NCBI RefSeq assembly: GCF_964355755.1
Contig: NC_092674.1
Location: 997,001-1,061,000 of the forward strand
Origin: Antedon mediterranea
Lineage: Eukaryota > Echinodermata > Crinoidea > Comatulida > Antedonidae
Reading direction: 5' to 3'
DNA length: 64,000 nt
The notes under the pieces were generated by a model. It saw only the letters and a program-made list of their open reading frames with translations, did not search any database and had not been told where the DNA came from. Numbering within the stretch: position 1 is the stretch's first letter; each line of letters begins with the position of its first letter. The translations under genes and the position numbers were made by a program. Positions 34,309-47,500 of this stretch are shown piece after piece.

Positions 34309-37300
34309 ATGTTCAGTACCTACCTGATATTTCTAGTAGGAATGTTAGATTTTCTTTACACAGGTAACCGTTATTCATCTATTTCTCAAACGTTTTTAAA
34401 ATCATAGGCCTAAACCTCTTATTTTATTCATAATTTGTTATAAAAAATAAACGTTTTTATATTTTGTTCACAGTTAATGGAGAAGATAACAGACTGTACT
34501 TAGCAGTATTTGACCAAAGTAAATCTAATGCTGCCATTTTTTGGATTTCAGCTAATCCAGAAGTTTATGAAAATGACCGAAATTTAGAATTTGAAAAACT
34601 TTACACAGTTCCACGTTCTCCGTACATGCCATCATCACTTGTCTTTCGGTTCTCGGCGTTGGCAGTCGATTACCACGAAGGAAATGTAACATTCCACGAG
34701 CTGACCAACCATTGGATATACATGGCCCCTGATATTACTTCAGAATCTGATTACTCGATACCAGCGATTGAAGCTGGTACATCTGGTAGAGTGAACGGTT
34801 TAGCGATTGACTGGTTGGCAAATAATGTGTACTGGGTGGATGAGGGGTACAACTGGATCAAAATGACTAACTATAATGGAGAAGGAGAAGTCACCATTGC
34901 TGATATGGGTTTTGAGAAACCGTCTGGAATAGCTTGTCATCCTCACAAAGAGTAAGTATTGTGAGAAGAATAAAGAAACTTACTTAAATATACTCTAATC
35001 TAATGGTTGATGAATGTTATCGCCTGCGATAAGTAAACACAAGTATGCATTAGGTCAGGCATACACACCGAAAAAACACCTGGGCAAGGAGCAAAACATA
35101 ACTAAACTAATAATTTTGTATAATAAAATAAATAATGATAATAATAATAATAATATTAATGCGTAAATAAGAAGAGATGTATTTTGTTGAAATACCAAGA
35201 TTTTAAAATATTATGATTATTGAAAAAAACAATATAATATAAATTATTTTCTGAATGAAAATAACCCATTTTGATCAAATTAAAATCAGGATGTAACATA
35301 TCGGGATGAAAATTAAACAAGCAAAAAAAAAAACAAAAAGGGATCTGGGTTGGTTCTAGTAGATAATAACACCACACCATTTAACATTTTGTGGACAAAA
35401 GAACCAATCAAGTTTTTAGAAATATTTATTGGTTACGATACCAACTTATGTGAGCAAACAAATTGGGATGATAAGATTTTAAAATAAAAAAATACATTAA
35501 AAATGATATACAATGCTAGTATAATAGATGTACCAATATATGTATTCCCTCTTGTTGAAAAGGAAATTATTACATTTTCTATGGGGAAAAAGAAGGGAAC
35601 AAATAAAAAATTGTTAAAGAATGATGTTTTTTTATAGATGAAATAAAAGTGGGAAGAACCCATAAAAGACAAAACAAAAATTAAAATAAATAAATAAATA
35701 AAACCAAGATTTTTACTTCAAATATCAACCTTGATTGTTAATAAGGTTGACTTTTAATCTTGTCTCAAAAGTTTTCTATTCTGGACCGAGTTAGGAGATC
35801 AGTATCCACCTAAGATTGAAAGATCAACAATGGCGGGAAACAACCGAATTACAATTGTTGATGGGCTGACTGAACCAAGATCTGTAGCTGTAGACACGAT
35901 ACTGGACAGGTAACGCTTTGATTGTGTACACTAAAACACACATATTTCTTATGATATATGATTATTTGTTGTCATTCTTGGGTATTTTCCGAAAAATGTC
36001 AATATCAATGGTAAGATCCATACAACTGCTAAATAAAATAATTCAGATTTTTAATAGATTGTAATTAAAAATAAATGATTATGGATTGAAAGAATCTATA
36101 ATTAAGATTATGATTAAGTTTTTTTGGACGAATACATTAAATTATAAGGAAGAAAATATTCGGCATTTAGCGAGAGACGTTGTCTTCTCTATATGTATAG
36201 TTAAATAGGTCTATTAAAAGAATTTAAGCAAGTTCTGTTACTGGTTAGCCCTTCACAAGTTTTTGCTTTCTGAGATTTCGCTCTTTCTAATTTTCTGCAT
36301 AAAAACTGTTAAATGTTTACTAATGCTAGATAAACAACGCAAACTAAAGAAAAAATACCTGAAAATTGTTCATGTGAAAACTGGCAAATTTTTTGCTTTA
36401 TAATTTTACAGTTCTAAATCAAAATGAAAAGTAGGTTTGCCTAAACAATAATATCAACACTTAAACATAAAATGTCGATGCTTTTAGTTTGTTTTTTTTT
36501 TGTCTCTAAAAGCATCAGCAGTACATGTCGGGTAAAGTTCTTCATGGTTGAATACAATGCACTTATGATGCACTTGAGTGCTTGTAAAATGGTTTCGTAC
36601 AAATTGCGATTACATCTCTAGCTTGATTTAACCAATCCTTATGACACAACTGCGAAATTATCCAACTGTGAAAATTAATATTAAAAAATAACTAATTGTC
36701 TCAGAATTTATTGGACTGACAATACTGCAGCTGAAATTAAAGTTGAATCTTCTGATCTTGACGGTAATGGAAGAAGAATTGAAGTATCGGAACCAAAGTC
36801 TCTGGGTGTATTTGATAGTATTGCAGTAGATGAAGTGAGTAACATAATAATTACCAAAGTCTCTGGGTGTATTTGAATTATATTGCTGTAGATGAAGTGA
36901 GTAACATAATAATTACCAAAGTCTCTGGGTGTATTTGATAGTATTGCTGTGGATGAAGTGAGTAACATAATAATTACCAAAGTCTCTGGGTGTATTTGAT
37001 AGTATTGCAGTAGAGGAAGTGAGTAACATAATAATTACCAAAGTCTCTGGGTGTATTTGATAGTATTGCAGAAGATGATGTGAGTAACATAATAATTACC
37101 AAAGTCTATGTGTGTATTTGATAGTATTGCAGTGGATGAAGTGAGTAACATAATAATTACCAAAGTCTCTGGGTGTATTTGATAGTATTGCAGTAGATAA
37201 AGTAAGTAACATAATAATTACCAAAGTCTCTGGGTGTATATTTGTACTTACATCCCATTAATTTAATTAAATTCAACCAACTTGTTTTTATCTCGTAGAC

Positions 37301-40300
37301 GTATATATTTGTCAGTGGATCATCTTCGGAAGATTTTATGCGTTATTATAGGAAGGTTTCTCCAAATTTGTTGGTGTTCGAGTATGAGTTTGGTAGCGAG
37401 ATCGAGCTGTACGATTTATGCGTTGCTGGTCCTAACATCCAATCACAACCTGTAACGTGTAAGTAAATTCACTTCACTATTTATAACTATGTAATCTAAA
37501 CTATTACTTTAAACTGTGACGTCATTGTATGCTTAAATGATTAGCAAGTAATGTGACATGCAGTTTCCACAAAAATGAATGATTTATGTTTAGACTTTTG
37601 CTCAGTTCTCTTTTAAATTTATAGGGATATATATTGTCTTAATTAAGTATTGTTGCATGTTTATACAAGTTCACGGTAGTGCACTTGTATAAACATGCAA
37701 CAACGACATTAGTGCAATGCTTTACTACTAAACAATGTACTGATCATAAATCGTTAGTTACAATAAGAAATAAAGCCACGAAGGGACACAATTAGTAGAC
37801 ACAGCGCTTACAATTCCTTGTTGTCATTTCAGCACCGTGCGATGGTAATACCTGCGAACACTACTGTGTATCGGCTGCCAACAACAACCATGAATGTTTA
37901 TGTCGAGATGATTACGTAATAAATCCGAACGGAACGTGTAGTATTGGTGCGTACTATATTTCATACATAAACTATTATTTTTTATAAGTTATTTATTTTG
38001 GATAAAACGCCCTACTTTTCTTGCTAGTCGTTAGATTTTATTATTTTCTCTACCGATTCTGTTCTGCAGCGAAATACCATGTTTAGTTTTCTTAATGCCT
38101 GTAATTTTTCATGTTTATATATATTTTGTTTTCAATTTATTAACAGACTAAAATCTTTAACTCTTTGTTTGATAGATAAATCAATATATTACCCGCCGTA
38201 TTGCGTGATAGGACAAACAGACGCCATATCCTCTTTTGATCCAACTATACTGCACCATGATTGGCTATCATTTCATGGAGTAGATGCCTACATTCACAAT
38301 TTGTTTAGTGGATCACCTCCATATGGGACGACAGCATTAGTGGTTGACACACACAGTAACTTGTTGTTTTTGGCTGATGATTTGGGAAAAGAAATATTTG
38401 TCGTAAAGGTGAAAGGAGGAGAGTTTAGTGTTTCAATACATAAATACAATACCGGACAGATTGAGGGTAAAATGTTTTTTTTTAATTAATTTTTTCAAAT
38501 TTTACAGTGGAAGCTCAGGCCGTGCGAAATGTTAATGAGAACAACGTAATTGGAGCTACAAAACTATATAGGCTTATAATTTCAATGGGTATATTATTTT
38601 GTTCGTTGTTTCAAAATAGCATAAATATGGTTTTATAATTGTCATTGAAGGCATGGCGGTTGACTGGCTAACACTTACTCTTTATTATGTTGACTATGTA
38701 ACTGAGAGTCGTGGATCTATGAAGTATGATGGAAATGATTTAACTACCAAATATGACGTCACTAAACCAACGGCCATTGCGGTGGATCCTTTCGCAAGGT
38801 ATCTTAAAGACTTGTTTTTAAATTTACTATTAAACAATACATTTTAATACTTAAGTGGAAAGATTTATGTAAACAACCTTAAGCTCTGTCTACACTATCA
38901 AACTAGTTCGCCAAAAAAGGTGTGATGTGCCCAAAAAAGGTGTGATGTGCCCAAATATTGTAGTGATATGACATCATCATGTCCAGTTTGATAGTGTAGA
39001 CAGAGCCTTATATAACTCTATAGGCCTATTAGTGTTTATTCTTATTATTACTCAACAGGTACATGTTTTGGACAGAGGAAACATCACCTGCCAAGGTCGT
39101 TAGGAGTGACTTAGATTTTACAAATCGAAGAGATCTGGCGGACATAGGTCTCCAGAAACCAACAGGAATGACGATTGATCTAAAGTTGAATAGGTGAGAA
39201 TGTAATGCAAGTAAACTCAACGCGTTCATTAATATTATAGGCATTTAAAAAAATAAATTAGCTGATAAGACGAAAATTATAAATTATATTCTGTTTTTTC
39301 TAAAGGATCTACATGGTAGGATCAGATAGTAGACTGATATACTCAACTGATTATGATGGAAACAATAAACAAACTATTGGAACAAGTAAATATGCCGCCA
39401 TAGATATAACCAGTTATCAGGTAAAATAGTATTATGGCTTTTTCACGATAAAAAATAAGATGGTTGAAATAACAACAACAATGATGTAGATCCTATTTTA
39501 GATATATTGAAAAATGGTAAAGTTTCGAAACTCTCGATCCTCTCATCCTAATGTTAGTTATCCTTGCTTGTATGCACTTTTTCTTAATTTAGCAAATTTA
39601 TATCCAATATTTAAATTAATTTATTTGTATAGGACTTTCTGATATTAGCTGAACCACTCGGTATATTCAGTGGAATGGTTGAAGCGATTCACAAGCCAAC
39701 TGGAGAACACGAAGGTTCCATAATGTTGGATTCATTTGTATCCGCTATCGCCATCGCCGACGAGTCAACTCAACCAAGAACATGTAAACCGTGTTTATTA
39801 TACTGCGTAGTTGCATAATCGTGTGTATGTTATAAGCTCAGTTCGTTGAAATGTAATTAATTATATTTTGTTTTACAGCACCTTTGACAATACAGGACGA
39901 TGAATCGGGTACGCCTATTTTACATTTTTTCTCCGTTAAAATATTTGGAAGAATATATGGTGTCGGGAGAGAGGATGATGTTGGGGAAATACTATTTTAA
40001 CCTATTTACTGTATTGTTTAATATATTTATTTTAAATTATTTTGTATGATGTAGAGAACAGCGGACTGAACATCGGTGCCGTGGTAGGTGGTTTAATTGC
40101 TGTGATCATTTTGATTGTCATCGTTATTGTGATTTATAAATTTGGGTAGGTAACTTTTGGAAAAGAAATTTGTAAGGAAGTTTTTTGGTTTTCGAAAATA
40201 TACAATAATACTTTATATTGAATTTCATATATTTCAGATCAAAGGGGATATATTCATTCAGGTTCAAACGCAGTAAAGAAAACAGAAGGGAATTGACAGA

Positions 40301-40481
40301 GAATGATGAACATGATAACAATGTATTCATCGGTGATACTAATAGACCAGCAGCTGCAAGGCCAGCAGCAAGCCCAGCCAATATTAAACCACCACAACAA
40401 CCGATAACCAATGTGGAAATTCGTGAGACTACCGTTGTATTTATTGCTGGTGGTATCGCTAGACCATCAAACATTCCATAA
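34309..40481 (+). CDS. Receptor gene B: YWTD-EGF-YWTD LDLR/LRP-like membrane protein
   Basis: Model of 14 exons: 34309-34363, 34474-34951, 35772-35909, 36705-36834, 37299-37458, 37833-37946, 38176-38466, 38651-38798, 39059-39193, 39306-39420, 39633-39783, 39879-39908, 40055-40145, 40238-40481. They sum to 2280 nt (759 residues), in frame throughout. Exon borders and phases equal those of gene A. Signal peptide MFSTYLIFLVGMLDFLY; first propeller with YWVDEGYNW, LFWTE, IYWTD; six-Cys EGF at about 321-358; second propeller (FLADD, YYVDY, MFWTE, IYMVG); TM about 653-676 after a glycine-rich start. The tail (about 679-759) is basic then Ala/Pro-rich and lacks the PPxY and FDNxxY motifs of A. The ectodomain is nearly identical to D. 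Ligand and function unknown. Confidence 0.88.
35345..35640 (+). mobile_element. Decayed LINE fragment in intron 2 of gene B
   Basis: Broken frames resemble the post-catalytic part of L1-like ORF2 (WTKEPIKFL, NWDDKIL..K.TLK, FLWGKK). The same fragment sits in intron 2 of gene D (49505-49780), so it predates the B/D duplication. Confidence 0.5.
36792..37240 (+). repeat. 61-bp minisatellite spanning the exon 4 donor (gene B)
   Basis: About eight copies, against four in A and two in D. Most copies keep GATGAAGTGAGT or a close variant. Starts near 36792, 36853, 36915, 36976, 37037, 37098, 37159 and 37220. Confidence 0.92.
38879..39010. mobile_element. MITE-1 copy in intron 8 of gene B
   Basis: The best-preserved ends: AAGCTCTGTCTACACTATCA and its complement GATAGTGTAGACAGAGCCTT. 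Length about 132 bp. It lies in intron 8, as in gene A, but with a different interior. Confidence 0.85.
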
Positions 40482-40906
40482 ATTAAGTAGAACCAAGTCC
40501 ACCATTTTGTAGGAGGTGCTACTACTAGGAGGCTTACAGTTTGTTTCTATTATATAAACTATTATATAGTTTTAAAAATATTTTCTGGTAAACTTAATTT
40601 TGGTATTATATGTCGATGTCTTGACATGTTATTTTGTAGTTTGGGATTCTTAAGTATTCTCAATTTTGTTTTTTCCTAATTAAAACCTCTACAATATATA
40701 CGCTTATAGAATACGCGGTACTTTGTGCATTATAGGGAGTTACAGTTTTTCTTCACAGTTTTGTATACATATATAAAATCCGTATTAACTTTATCATGAT
40801 CGCCATAATTACATTATTATTAGTATTGTTTAGCTATAATAATAGTGATATTTAGTTAAATTGTTTCCGTGTCATATCCTTCCATATACATTCTTTATTC
40901 AACTTT

Positions 40907-40912
40907 AATAAA
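40907..40912 (+). terminator. Polyadenylation signal of gene B
   Basis: AATAAA, 426 bases after the stop codon, followed by T-rich sequence; no closer perfect signal was seen. Confidence 0.45.
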
Positions 40913-41337
40913 CAAACAATTATAGGCCTAACTTGATTTCGCCAACGAGTTAAAATAAGACCAACAGCTTTGCCGCTGACAAAATGCCAGAAAATACAAA
41001 AAAATATACACTATGACTAAAAACAGAGCATAAAGCGAATTAATTACAGACTTTTATGAAATTGTTTTTAGCGCTCATGCGCAAGAACCACTAACCGATC
41101 AGTTCAGGGCGTAAAATCCACCCCATAACTTGCGAAGTGTAAACATAAATTGCACAAAATTTGATCACCCGAGAAAAATATTTTGCCAGTGTCAGTTGCT
41201 ATTAGCCAACCACCCTTTATTTTACTTTGCGTTGTAGTTGAGAGCCTGATGTTATTAGGCAAAATAATTGCTTTTATTTTATCAGCAAAAGGATAAAAAA
41301 TCTGCATAACGTTATGTACCATACAGTCGCTCACGTG

Positions 41338-42558
41338 CCGGCCGGACCGCGAGTTTTTTTTTCGTACATAAGTTGGGGACCCCTCATGAAACGTCACAAA
41401 ATAAACATGAATAATTCATTAGTTAATTTTTTTGTTCCGTGTCTACCCAAGCGTACGGACGTATAGCTAAAAGTGATTACAACTGCGATACGATTCTTTC
41501 TAGACCTAGGATTCTAGGTCAATTCATGTGATTGCCTTCTCGCACTCTTCTTCACACATACACCAACCTATGCAAAATGTGTCGAGGCTAATCGACAGCT
41601 AGGCAAGACACATTCAACTAAATAGTAATTAGACATAGCCCATAGAAAGCTTAGACCCACAAGAAGAATGTTTATAATTTGTGTACTGTAATTTTTTAAT
41701 TCTGCTATTTTATTATCAAACAATATGCATGTACTCAAAGGAACTTTAAAAATGCGCGTATATGAACACATGAGATGGAAAGATTAGAACCACGAGAATA
41801 AAAAATGTATTTTTGTGTAATGTAATTGTTTAAATTTGCTGACTTATTACTCGGACTGTGTCATACCTAACAGTAACACACACGTCACACCCACACAGAC
41901 TACTAGAATAATAATTAGGCCTAATAGTATTAATAGAAACTATAATTTTAACACGTAATTCTTTAGTAATACAATAATTATATTAAAAACTCTATCATAA
42001 ACTAAAGGCTGATTATTTCGACAATCCACACAAAACGCCGCTATTTTATGAAATCGCACGCCGCAACCACAGCGGAGATAGGCCTAGAATCGTATCGCAG
42101 TTGTGTCGTGTAATCACTTCTTGTTGTTATACGCTTGGGTGCACACGGAACAAGAAAATTTAACTGATGAATTATTCATGTTTATTTTGTGACGTTTCAT
42201 TAAGGGGTCCCCAACTTTGAGGGCGTGTGGCGCAGTGTGTTGGACGTTGGACTACCGATCGTCAGACCTAGGTTCGAATCCAACTCTCGCCGCATTGCTT
42301 GTATCCGTAGGCAAGATACTTTACTTACGTTGCCTCTCTCCACCCAGGTGTTTAAATGGGTACCCAGTTAGATCTAGACACAACTTTGCGCTGGTTACCG
42401 GCTGCATTATGGGAGTATGTTTCCATACGTGTTTGATCCCAAAAAATACTGGGGTAATAATGCTTGTAAAGCGCCTTTGAGCATGATTACTCATGAAAAG
42501 GGCGCTATATAAATGTGGTATTATTATTATGTACGAAAAAAAAAATCGCGGCCGGACC
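41338..42558. mobile_element. TIR element (about 185-bp ends) interrupted by a SINE
   Basis: The left end (CCGGCCGGACCGCGAG, TTTCGTACATAAGTTGGGGA, AACGTCACAAAATAAACATG) is inverted at the right (42085-42217 and 42529-42558). The SINE at 42218-42528 splits the right end between CCAACTT and ATGTACG. The interior has no gene. Confidence 0.75.
42218..42528 (+). mobile_element. tRNA-derived SINE
   Basis: The head has an A box (GTGGCGCAGTGTG) and, 40 bases on, a B box (GGTTCGAATCC). The body is unrelated to tRNA, and the tail AAGGGCGCTATATAAATGTG ends in ATT repeats, as in SINEs mobilised by L2/CR1-like LINEs. No target-site duplication was found. Confidence 0.85.
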
Positions 42559-43788
42559 TTAAAATTTGATGAGGGACTTATGATAAAACTCGGAGTTTTT
42601 AATTAGAGACCTATACATGGCATTTGACACTGTAGATCTTGTGTAAATTTTATCTATTAAGTATAATAAACAGTAGTGCACTTCAACCGAATGAACAATG
42701 AATGATGTATTACTATTCCTGTATAATAATGTTATTTCAAAAGGTTCACATTATTAATCGACCAGTCGAGACGGTTGCATTCGATATGGTTTGATAATCA
42801 AGGCCTATTGTTTATTTATAGACTGTGATGGAGCCGCTTTGAGATGGAATTCATTGAAAATAAATAACATATATGATTTTGCAGATCTCATTTCATTATA
42901 TAAATATTTGATTTCAATTTTTTGAACTCAACCTGTTCTTTTAAAATTCATAATAAAAAATGAATTTTTCTCATTGACCAGGGAGTTGTAATTAACTAAC
43001 TAATTAATTACAACTCGCTGGTTCTTCTATGACGGGTCAAAATGTAACTTGCCTTACTGTTTCTTTATTATGTTGATTATTTGTTATCCACAAGTACCGT
43101 TGTTTGCCAATCCGGAAAGAAGAATTTCCTTGCTTGTAAGGTAATACTTAATTCAATAAAGTCATTTTAAAGATCTTTTGCATGATTTTTGGTAAATTGT
43201 GTATTGTGTAGGCGAAGGCTGGTAGAGGGGGCTTAAGTAAGCTAGCCTATCCATGCTTATCGTTGTAGTCTGAGTCGAGAAGAGAAACAATTATTCCATT
43301 AATTGCTGGAAACTAAATTGGATATTCTGAGTCGAACGCCATCTTGTTTGGACTTTTAAGAAGATTTTTGGAAGCCAAATTGGACATTGGAATGAAATAT
43401 ATAGTTCATGCAGAAAAGCAAAATTATTTGGATCAGTATTGAAAACAATGAAATATTGTTCAAGTTGTATACCTGGGAGTTGTTATGAAACAATGTACTG
43501 TTACTGAAAAAGAAATGTTTGGTTTATGTATTCCAGTAGTTTTCCAGTAGGCCTAGCATTCTCCACATTGTTGCTGTACCCTCCTAAATTATTTTCCCTT
43601 TCAACCACTTGCCTTCACACGCTTCTTGTTATGCTCTAATAGGCTTCTCACAATCTATTGATGAGATACCTAAAACGATGATTGGCTAATAATGCCTATT
43701 TTGTCGATCCACCTTTTTTATGGATTATAAGTACTGTTTAAATTGTAGCTTTATACATACCTGTGTGTTTGTTGTTTTTACCTTAATC
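42559..43788. other. Upstream region of pseudogene C
   Basis: No gene seen. 43190-43300 resembles the upstream regions of B (33440-33530) and of the right-edge copy (63690-63780), for example GGTAAATTGTGTATTGTGTAGG, as expected for a tandemly duplicated 5' flank. Confidence 0.5.
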
Positions 43789-44562
43789 ATGTTCAGTACT
43801 TTGCTGGTATTATTCCTAGCAGGATTGTTAGATTTTCCTTACACAGGTAACCGGTATTCATTTATTTCTCTATCAGCGCACAGGTTTTAATATTTAATTT
43901 ACAGTTTTTATGAACTTTTCTTTATAAGTAGAGGCAGTTTTCGAGGTTTTTTCGTTTCATAATTTGTTATAGGTAGGCCTAGTTAAAACTATTAGTACGT
44001 AAATGAAGCACACGATTGATGACTTTAAAACCGTATAAAGTTGTTCATTTCAGTTTTTGCTTTTTACAAGCTTTCTAAAATTAAATATATATTTTAAATA
44101 AAATATTAGTTTTTATATTCGCTCACAGTTGTTGGAGAAGAGGATAATAGACTGTACTTAGCAGTTTTTGACAAAGTGAAAGGAATGCTGGTATATTTTG
44201 GATTTCATCTAATCCAGAATTTTATGAAAATGACCAAAAATTAGACTAAAATTTACAAATATCCAATAAATATGTACATGCCGTCATCACCTGTGTCTAT
44301 GCGTTTTTCGGCGTTGGCAGTAACGTACCACGAACAGGCAAACCACAGGATAAATTTAACCCCTGATATTACTTCAGAATCTATGTTTTCGATACCAGAT
44401 ATTGAAAGCAGTAAATCTGGTCGAGTGGACGCTTTAGCGATTGACTGGTTGGCAAATAATGTGTACTGGGTAGATGAGGAGTAAAACTGGATCAAAATGA
44501 CCAACTATATGGGAGAAAGGGAAGCGGTGATTGCTGAGGTGGATATTGAGAGACCGTCTGGG
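43789..44562 (+). pseudogene. Receptor pseudogene C (exons 1-2 only)
   Basis: Exon 1 (43789-43846, MFSTLLVLFLAGLLDFPYT) and exon 2 (from 44129) match genes A, B and D. Exon 2 carries a frame-shifting deletion after VFDK, stops at AATTAG and at GAGGAGTAA (where the others read GAGGGGTAC), and lacks the GNVTFHEL segment. It stops near GAGAGACCGTCTGG and continues directly into sequence matching the 3' flank of gene A, so exons 3-14 were lost in one deletion or unequal crossover. Confidence 0.9.
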
Positions 44563-47500
44563 TTTTATGACATAAATAAATAATGCTTTTATATTCGCGG
44601 AATGTTACAAGTAATTTCATTTGGTAAGATATGAAATTCCATTTGAAATCTTCTATCATTTTAATTTTCTTAGATTACATGAAAAATAGAATTTCATCTT
44701 TGATCTCATTCATTATTATTTATATATTAGCCTACTGCTAGACTTTTATTGTGTCGGCGCATACGCCTCCCACCTTGTCATATAAACGCAGAATGTACCG
44801 TAAAAAGAAGACATTTATTTAGATACATAGATAGATAGATAGATATTATGTATATATATAATTTATCTCATAACATTATATATATTATGTATAATACAAT
44901 ATGTTGGTTAACATCTTTGATTGGCTGATTTGTTTTATTATGTAATTTTGTGACTTATATAATTATGTTATCCTTTGTTACAATTCTCTTCACCTGATGA
45001 TTGGCTATGCCCGAAACATGTCGTAAAAATAAACTTATATTAAGGCAGTTTTAACTTTTTTGATTTTGATATTTTTTCTATATCCAGCCTATGCAGCTCT
45101 ATTTTTTTTTTATTTATTCGGTATATAAAAAATATATTACAAAATGACAGTCAAGGACTGACAAAATTAGTTAAAATTGCTATAAAAATAGAAACATTAA
45201 ATTTAACATTTAATTAAAATTAAAGCCCCATTCCCTACGTTTTTTAGATCTAATTTAAGATCACAAACTATATTTAATGTAAAAATAATACTATATGGTC
45301 CTATTGCGATAACTTTTTTCGTCTTTAAACGGTTAAAAATGTGAAAAATAAATCGATTTTAATAATTATAGCGGCCCGCTATAAATCCCAAAATGCATTG
45401 CGCGCGGATTGATATTGTTGTTTTTCACCTGTAATTCGCCCACTTTTCGATCGATCGTGAAGCCAAAACAAATGGAAGACTCCTAACTTTTCAGCGAAAA
45501 TACCGGGTTTTCCCCAATTTGTATCAACGGAGTCTGGCAAAAATAGAAAGACAATTAATGCAGCAACTATACAACGTCAGGCTAGGTATATAGCTAGCGT
45601 ACGATGTTCGTACGTTACCGATGTTTACCAGCTAGGCCTACAAAACTAAGCCTAGCTAGGCTAGGCCTGAGACCGTCCACGAGAGGTCGATCGCCGCGAG
45701 CTACTTAGGTAGTGCATTGTTTCTCACTTTTTATCATAATTTACCATAAAACGTACATTTAAGACAAGGAATGACATGGTTTAATGTTTTTAAAGTGATA
45801 TATATGTATTATTTTCCAAAAAACGTCCAAAATTGCAGGGAAGGGGTCTTTAAATATCGTACGATGAAATTAGAAAACATACATGAATAAAAACCTCAAA
45901 ACATTCACTTATGTGTACGTATACTGTTTAAGACGTAGAATACGTAGCAAGGGTTCAAATACGCAGAATGTAACCGCCAAATGTAAAAAGGCATAGTTCA
46001 TTATATTCAGGAACGACATTATTGTGGAAGGATACAAATAAGCATATTGCAGACTACGCGGACCTTAACCAAACAGACCGATACATGGAGCATTAGCATG
46101 GAAGAAATAAATAAACATTTCCTCCATGATACATTTTAAATGATATGATATTAGTAGTAATAATAATAATCATCATTTTGTATTTTATAAAGTTACCTTA
46201 TATTAAACATTTACTGTATATTCAGGATCTCTATAGTGATACATTCTTTGGTACTACCATTATTTAACTTAAGAAATCATAATGAACTATTTATCTCATA
46301 ACAATTTATAAACACCATTAAAAACGTACATAATAATTGTAATAAAAAATGTGCATCATAATAACTCTTTACTAACAAATATTCCAATCACCATCAACTA
46401 AAAATTGAAGTAAGTCATTTCACGAGTCTAAAATCGACGCCATGTTTCCTCATCAATTACATCTTCTATGTTCTATTCATTCATTCATTTCCATTTTGTC
46501 GGATAGCAAATCAATATAGAAATCATACAAAAAAAAGAAAAAACATTTAACCAGGAAATTAACAATAAAACAACAAAAAAACCTACAATATCCTAAAATA
46601 TTAATTTGTTTCAATGCTGATATACGGTCGTTTGGATTGTGAAAGTACGTTAACTGTGGTTTGAATCAGACTATTACAACTGTCATAAATTATGTTCTTA
46701 AAACTATGTATAGAGTTCCTCCAATAATCATAGAATGAGGGAACGGTATTCGTAACAAACATCATGCTAACTATAGTTTGTGAACCCAGCATCGCTTTGA
46801 TGGTTTGTGAAAATACTTGTTGACGAATAACCGATCAACACAATGGTGGAACTTGTGTAACACAAAGCCTGTGAACAAAGTTCGCACTATTGTTAATACC
46901 ATTGATATGCAAATAATACAACGCGTTTCTGCACATGCTCAGTTTTACTTTCAGGTGGTATGATGATATGCAAATATCTGTGTCTGTAGAATTGTCACCT
47001 ACAATATACTTTGGCAGGCAATTTTTGCTTTTCAAGGATGGGCGTAATATAGATTACTTTTCTGATAATGTTCCTACCCATTACTTTGACTATTTATATA
47101 TTACGATAAATACTAGTAAAATATGCCTCAAATGATGCACTATTAATTGTAAGTAGAAAATGGTCATATGTTTGTTAATCATTCGTGACGGTTTTATACA
47201 ATGGTTTGCTAATGTAGACCTATTGTATGCTAGAGTGACGCAGTGGCTTTGAAAGTAGACACTTTACATATCCATTCCAGTATATAAATATTTGATTTCA
47301 GATGATATATTTTAAAGAGGACTAGCCTACGTAACTTTTACATTATTTAGCAGACTTGGCGCATTACCAATTTTTTAAATTGACTGCTCCTCTTTGCTTT
47401 TTAAACCACCCGTACCTGTTTGTTTTGCTACTCAGTACACTTAATTACAGTAATATATATAACGTAACGGGCGTTTCTTAAAACGATTTTTTGCATTATT

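Noticed and set aside
41104-41397. 97-residue minus-strand frame
   Set aside because: Extends into the TIR of the 41338 element; no recognised family.
46601-47135. Minus-strand frame 46835-47035 and plus-strand YDDM-containing frame as reverse transcriptase pieces
   Set aside because: The duplicate copy of this spacer (32580-33050) breaks both frames and reads GTATGATGTGATGC at the YDDM site, so the resemblance looks accidental.
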